A stretch of 64,000 nt of DNA, taken from NCBI GenBank assembly GCA_963969395.1, contig OZ017795.1:14446001-14510000 (forward strand). The letters are read 5' to 3'. This DNA comes from Pseudoscleropodium purum. Taxonomy: Eukaryota > Streptophyta > Bryopsida > Hypnales > Brachytheciaceae. A model generated the notes under the pieces. It did no database searches and was not told where the DNA came from. It saw only the letters and a program-made list of their open reading frames with translations. A program made the position numbers and the translations under genes. This document shows, piece by piece, positions 58,883 through 64,000 of this stretch (position 1 is its first letter; each line of letters starts with the position of its first letter).

Positions 58883-61161
58883 TGTTTTGAGAAATAAAAT
58901 TCTGAAAAATATGGAATCCTTCTAAACTCTATTTTTTGTACATGGAAAAATTTCTCCACTCAAAAAACCTATGCTCCAAATGTGCGTAATTGCTTAAGTG
59001 GTCAGAAAGGGGCCGGCTCCCTTTAACTTGATGAAACCACATCGAAAGAAGAGATGTTGAAGAGATGCAAACATAGCTTTGTATTCATAGACCTTGCTTG
59101 CAACATCTGTTTCCAAGCTCACGGCACGTAGTTCAATCCTTTTTGCAAGTCCACAGTTCATGGCACATGAATGAGTCTTCTCTGCATTATGCCACTTGTG
59201 TGTATGAATTTGTTTTTTTGGATGATCAAGTAGACCGCCTTGACTGCATAATTTGCACACTTCTGTCAAGCAATTGGGGCACACATGGTGCGGGCCATTC
59301 TTTGTGATAATTTTTTTAAGTTTCATTTTAAAATTGAATTGGTAATGAATAAATAGAAACTGCTTCCTTGTATCAATAGATGGTGATCTCTTGTAAGTTA
59401 ACAGATTTTGATGTTGGTTTGAGTAATTGTTGGATATTTAAGTGATCAAGGGAGAGATGCCGAACACACTGAGGTTAAGTTACAAGCTCTTGAGACCATG
59501 CATTCAAGTCAGGTTGTAATTGAACCCCCAACCTCTTTGTAAAAATTGAGAGCCATTGGTCTCATAAACAAAAATTCCCCCTCCCTACTTTAAGTGAATG
59601 TCGTTGATCTTGAAAAACAAAATATGTGGATATGGATATTTTGGGATATAGATATGGTTGCATACAACAGATATGGATTACATAGTATGTACAACATATG
59701 AAATATGCATAAAATATATATGGGATATGTATGAGGTATATACGGCCATATAGATAGATATAGTTCCATATTGTTTGTAGGTGAAGCACATATCACAAAA
59801 ATACAAGTATTTGATTGGGGGGTTTGTCATAGGTACCCATGTCAATTTTTAGCCAATGCTCAAAGTGTTTCAATATGACAATTTAAGATACAAATATTTT
59901 CAAGAACTTTTGTTGGCATGCTTTACATTTCCATACGTTCAACTTTCTAAATTTGAGGAGCAATATATAGGCAGAATTGCAAGTTTTACTTAAATGCTAG
60001 CCAACCTTTTTACAATTGTTTAAACAAAATGAAAGATAACAAATGCACTTCTGATTGTAAAAGCATAGTTTGGGAAAATCACCTTGGCACCTAATCCCAT
60101 AAATATTTAACCAAACTTATATTAGGGGATGAAAAAATGGGTTGGATAGAACTTTTCTAAATGTAAAAGAATGCTGGAAATTAACCTGTAAACTTTTGCT
60201 AAGGTAAGGAAATTTACTAACCTTCTAGCCAAGGCCAACTGACTTGGAAACCTAACAATTGCTAAACAACACCACACCCTACTAAGGATTCTCTTTAAAA
60301 TTGTTTCAAAATTTCAATAAAATTTACATGTCTCTCATAATCACACTTGATCATTACTTCTTTCTTTAAATCACTTGTTTACTCCAACTTCTTACTCCAA
60401 CATATATCCTTAATTGTTTGTTTATGAATGATGGTACTTGAGTATTGGATACATCTATTATTTGAGCATAGAAGAAGGTATTTGTGATCAATGTTTGGAT
60501 TCAAGAGGGTGTAGAGCAGAGAGGTGGAGCTCAAAGCTTTGATGGAAGGTGGAGTTGAGAACTCAATGTTTAAAATTGGGAGACAATGACTCAAGTTCGA
60601 GCTTTGCAATTGTAACTCAGTGTTCATTTTCTAAGGATTAATTGCTTATTGAAGGTTTATATTAAGTTTGTTTATTTTTTTTATTTTGGTTTTTTTTATA
60701 CATGGAGTGATAAGGATTTGTTGTTGGATTTCAGCTATTATTATTTTTTTTTCCAGGGTTAATGGTTTGCCTAGGGGTCGGTGTTGGATTGAAGCTATTG
60801 TTTTTCTCTAGGGTTTAATGGTTTGTCTATGGTTTATTTAGGATTTCATAATGTTCTTTCATTTTTTGAACTTTTGGTTAGGCTTTGTTGGGTTTGTTGT
60901 GGCTTTTAAGCTTGTTTTGTTAATTTTAGTTGATTGCAAGATTTGTTTGGTTTAATCATTTATGTGTTATTTTTTGTATAGGTTAGGTATCCATGGCAAA
61001 AAGACAACACAATTTGGAAGAAATTTTTTCTCAAAAATAAACATGATTACATTCATCTTGAGAGTAGTACTTTAAAATTAAATAAATTTCACAAGAACTA
61101 TGGTACACTATTTTCTTTTTTTACCTCATTGGCTATTGTAAGCTTCTAGAAAGATATATGA
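58883..61161. other. Spacer with small duplications, nothing coding recognised
   Basis: A minus-strand frame of 110 codons at 58994-59326 contains several Cys and His (HHVCPNCLTEVCKLC) but matches no domain that I recognise and stands alone. Around 59620-59770 lies a degenerate GATATG-rich patch. Near 60725-60845 two tandem units of about 60 bp share GGTTTAATGGTTTGYCTA. Confidence 0.4.
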
Positions 61162-62116
61162 TTAACCCCTAAAGGACCAATGGTGTTTTTTTGGCAACTT
61201 AGCGATTTGGGGCAACCAACAACTCACTACAATCAAAATCTTTATTTTTTTTACTAAAATTTTCATACAACATGTGCCCAAGGAGTAGCTTTAAGGCGTA
61301 GTAGTTTTTTTTTTTTTATAACTTTTGACTATATGGTTAAAAAGTTATTGTATAATATACAATTTTTAATTTTCAACAAGCAACTTATGCAAATCAGAAA
61401 TTTTATTTAAAGATCACTTTTTTCAGAAATAAAAACTTAAAAATGGTTTTTGAGATTTATGTGGAAAGCTTTGAATCATTTCATTTTTAAAAATGAGATA
61501 AAAGTTATAAGGAGTTCTAGTTTGTGGATAGTTATGGAATCTCTACTCTAAGATAAACTTTGCCAAGTCCTTTATTTAATCCAGTTTTCAATATTTTTGA
61601 ACAAAAATAAAAACATTAGGTGGATATTGTTTATTACAAGATTTTAACCATTAAAATTGACATTTTTCAATTCTATAACTAAATCCTTATAAATTTAGTA
61701 TTTTGAATCAATCTCTACTTCTTTCTACTTACTATTTTTTTCCTATATATTGCACAATTCCAAATGATTTGAATTCTTTTAGACATGTAGCCAACTTGCC
61801 TTGAAGAACTAATTCAAAGAAGCATCACCATTTAGGACATTTTTTCATACAAATATGACCTTGTAAAGTGCATCTTCCCTTTTTTTTTATGGAAGGCCAA
61901 AAAAAGAATTTTTGTTAATTCAAATACTAATAACTTGCAATCTACATGATGGAAACTTTTGAAATTTTTTCCACATCTTTTCAAATCAGCTTATTACAGA
62001 ACCCTAAGGTGACATGTTTCCAAGAATTATTTTTTCTAAAATTTAGTACATAAACTAGAAATGGCAATTTGGGAGTGTTTTGGGTGAGAAAGTAATCAAA
62101 ATCCTTTAGGGATTAA
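61162..62116 (+). mobile_element. TTAA family B element, full length (B4)
   Basis: Starts TTAACCCCTAAAGGACCAAT and ends AAAATCCTTTAGGGATTAA. It is 955 bp, colinear with 6748-7694 over its whole length. The inverted ends match for about 17 positions and sit at TTAA. No coding capacity. Confidence 0.85.
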
Positions 62117-62311
62117 GTTATTTTGATTAGCTAACATTTGAAAAAGACCTTAGACAAAGCCATTTTGTTTGCTAGTAAATTTTGTAATGAGACTATTGAT
62201 CCATAGCCTCCCTCTTTAAGGTTGGATACTACATTAGGAAGCAATCTCTTCCATTTTAAAAGTTTCCTATTCTTTGCAATTTGTTAATTTCTATCAAAGC
62301 TCCAATTTATA

Positions 62312-63589
62312 CATTAGAAGATTTTGGGGGGCTCCGGAAGCCTATTTTGGGCCTGTTTCGGGCTGGTTGCACCACAGCTGTTCCCTATAGTGGAGGGAAT
62401 AGCCTGCTATTAGAATTTTTTTTTCAAAAAAAGTAGTTTCTGGTACATCCCTTTTTAGGGCGCTATTCTAATTACTACTTGTTAGATAGTCTCAAGATAC
62501 TCATGGCAATCAATTACTTAACAAAGCTCAAACATCCTTTGAAAGCATATCTAATGTCATAGTTTTCTTTCATGAATCTCAAAAATTGTTTCTTGTGGAA
62601 GCATTTAGAGCTTGCATAGCATTTGCATGTCATATCAAAAAAATAAAATAAAATGAATTTTTTTGCCATTCATAAATAATACTAAGATCATTATGAGTTT
62701 AGAATATAATTGCTAATCATTGAACCATGAAGCAATATCTATAGCATATTTTTTTATTTTAAATTTAACCTTTTCTATGAAAAATGTAATAAATAGAACA
62801 AGGTTCTAACACATCACAATATATTTTTTTCCAAGACATAAGGATCAACATGGTATCCATTAGTTTTGATTAACATATATTTAATGTAAAAATCTGCTCC
62901 TAATCTATGTGGTAGTAATGGATTGCTAATACTTCAAGTTTGCTCCAAGAGGATATGGCCCTCACCTGTGTCCATCCCAGCAACAACAACAATCCAATGT
63001 TTTTTGTTAGTGAGGTGCAACGAGTGTCTTCAGACCACATCACGTGTTATAGTTTTCACAAGCAATGAATTCGAATGACAAAAGCAACATATTCCACATC
63101 AAAACTAAACCACAAAAAAGTGTTTTCTGAACCTGGCTGCTATCTGTGCGCTGTGATGTCAACACGCTGTATCACGAACTTCGCGCAAAAATCTACACTC
63201 AAGTTTCAGATCAAAATCATAGACTAAGCTTAAGAAAAAATCAGAATACTCAATAACCTCTCAGCATTGAACTAGCTCCTGTGAGTTTTAACACATCTTT
63301 CAAAAAATCATGAACCACTGAATCAGGAACTCTCCTCAGCATTGACTCCAGTTAAACAGGAGTATACAGCTAAGTATGCATTACAGATTGTTTGCATCCA
63401 AAGATCCGCCTTATATTTATGCATAATGGGATCTTTAACATGGTACCCAATAATTACAAAAGTGAATCTGATAAGCCAGAAACTTTGGCAGGGGCTCAAC
63501 CACGTCATTCCGCTGCGCCGAGCCTGTTCCCAGTGTTCATAGGCTATGATAATTTGCAGGCTTCCGGGGGCCCCAAAAATCTTCTAATG
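62312..63589. mobile_element. Terminal-inverted-repeat element, family D (D2)
   Basis: Left end CATTAGAAGATTTTGGGGGG with CTCCGGAAGCCT; right end AGGCTTCCGGGGGCCCC followed by AAAAATCTTCTAATG. The inverted repeat is about 31 bp and GC-rich inside. The outer part matches the ends of 11084-12242 (CATTAGRRGATTTTTGRGGCC pattern). The internal 1.2 kb shows no transposase; frames near 63323-63661 are short and overlap the right end. Confidence 0.75.
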
Positions 63590-64000
63590 GGTTTGCACTA
63601 TAATGAGAAGTCTTGTACTAACCTTTATTATTGCATTTTGAATATGATACAAAAATATTAGGTAGAGTAAGAAATTCAAACTCTTTGAAATTATAATTGA
63701 TGAAAGTACTCATATTAGTATTAGTAGGCACTAGCCATGATTGTTTTTGCATCTATTTTGGAGGAAGGGTTGCCTTTGACATTGCTTTTAGCTAGGATTG
63801 CGAAAAATAATTGATGGGAAAAAAAGTGCAAGGTTAATCTATGAGACATTGCTTTCAACATTGAATGCTTGGAGCTGCACCTTTCAAAGTTTTGTAGTGA
63901 AGTAGTAGTAATGTTAGTAGTGATGGTACTTCCACGATGGTTGGTAGCAACAAAGGGGTGACAACTAGGCTCTTCCTTTCTCTCATGTCATTGTATGGTA
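63590..64000. other. Spacer at window end, nothing recognised
   Basis: No gene or repeat boundary seen. Confidence 0.4.

Noticed and set aside
58994..59326. 110-codon minus-strand frame with Cys and His clusters
   Set aside because: The spacing does not fit a zinc-finger or PPR pattern known to me, and there is no supporting context. It is kept only as a note in the spacer entry.

Overview
The window looks like AT-rich nuclear DNA of a land plant with a large, repeat-laden genome. The pointers are a multi-exon TIR-NBS-LRR immune receptor gene with GT-AG introns, a decayed Ty3/gypsy chromovirus, several families of short inverted-repeat transposons, and long stretches without coding sequence. 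The TIR and NB sequences and the fungal-type (Tcn1-like) look of the retrotransposon suggest a gymnosperm or a seed-free plant rather than a typical angiosperm. The species cannot be fixed from the sequence alone.

Layout. 1-8.8 kb: transposon relics, including a 1.1 kb foldback element (1243-2370), TTAA-bounded elements of two related families (called A and B here), and dispersed repeats. 8.8-10.4 kb: a GC-richer block that is a diverged copy of the region upstream of the immune receptor gene. 10.7-19.2 kb: more inverted-repeat elements, including one TTAA element nested inside another. 19.4-23.7 kb: the upstream region of the receptor gene, itself partly tandem-duplicated. 23741-29418 (+): the only apparently intact gene, a six-exon TIR-NB-ARC-LRR gene (about 1112 aa) with an unusual exon-encoded C-terminal domain. 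29.4-35.9 kb: no gene recognised. 35.9-37.0 kb: a minisatellite of roughly 110 bp units. 37.2-38.8 kb (-): a broken piggyBac-like transposase. 41.1-42.3 kb: a CACTA-type element. 43.3-54.0 kb: a TIR-NB-LRR pseudogene shattered by TTAA elements and by a complete but decayed Ty3/gypsy chromovirus (46314-52827, 5-bp target duplication). 54.4-63.6 kb: further MITEs, a 1.59 kb CACTA element with a clean 3-bp target duplication, another TTAA element and a 1.28 kb terminal-inverted-repeat element.

The most interesting signal is the coexistence of a piggyBac-like transposase relic with many terminal-inverted-repeat elements bounded by TTAA (ends close to TTAACCCCTAAAKGNCC). One TTAA insertion has a matching empty site in a paralogous repeat at the left edge of the window. 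This suggests a piggyBac-type transposon system with a MITE radiation in a plant genome. The link between transposase and MITEs is inferred. The second point of interest is the receptor gene and its nearby pseudogene, which share the unusual C-terminal exon and form a small cluster being eroded by transposons. All coordinates of repeats and splice sites were found by eye; no alignment program was run.
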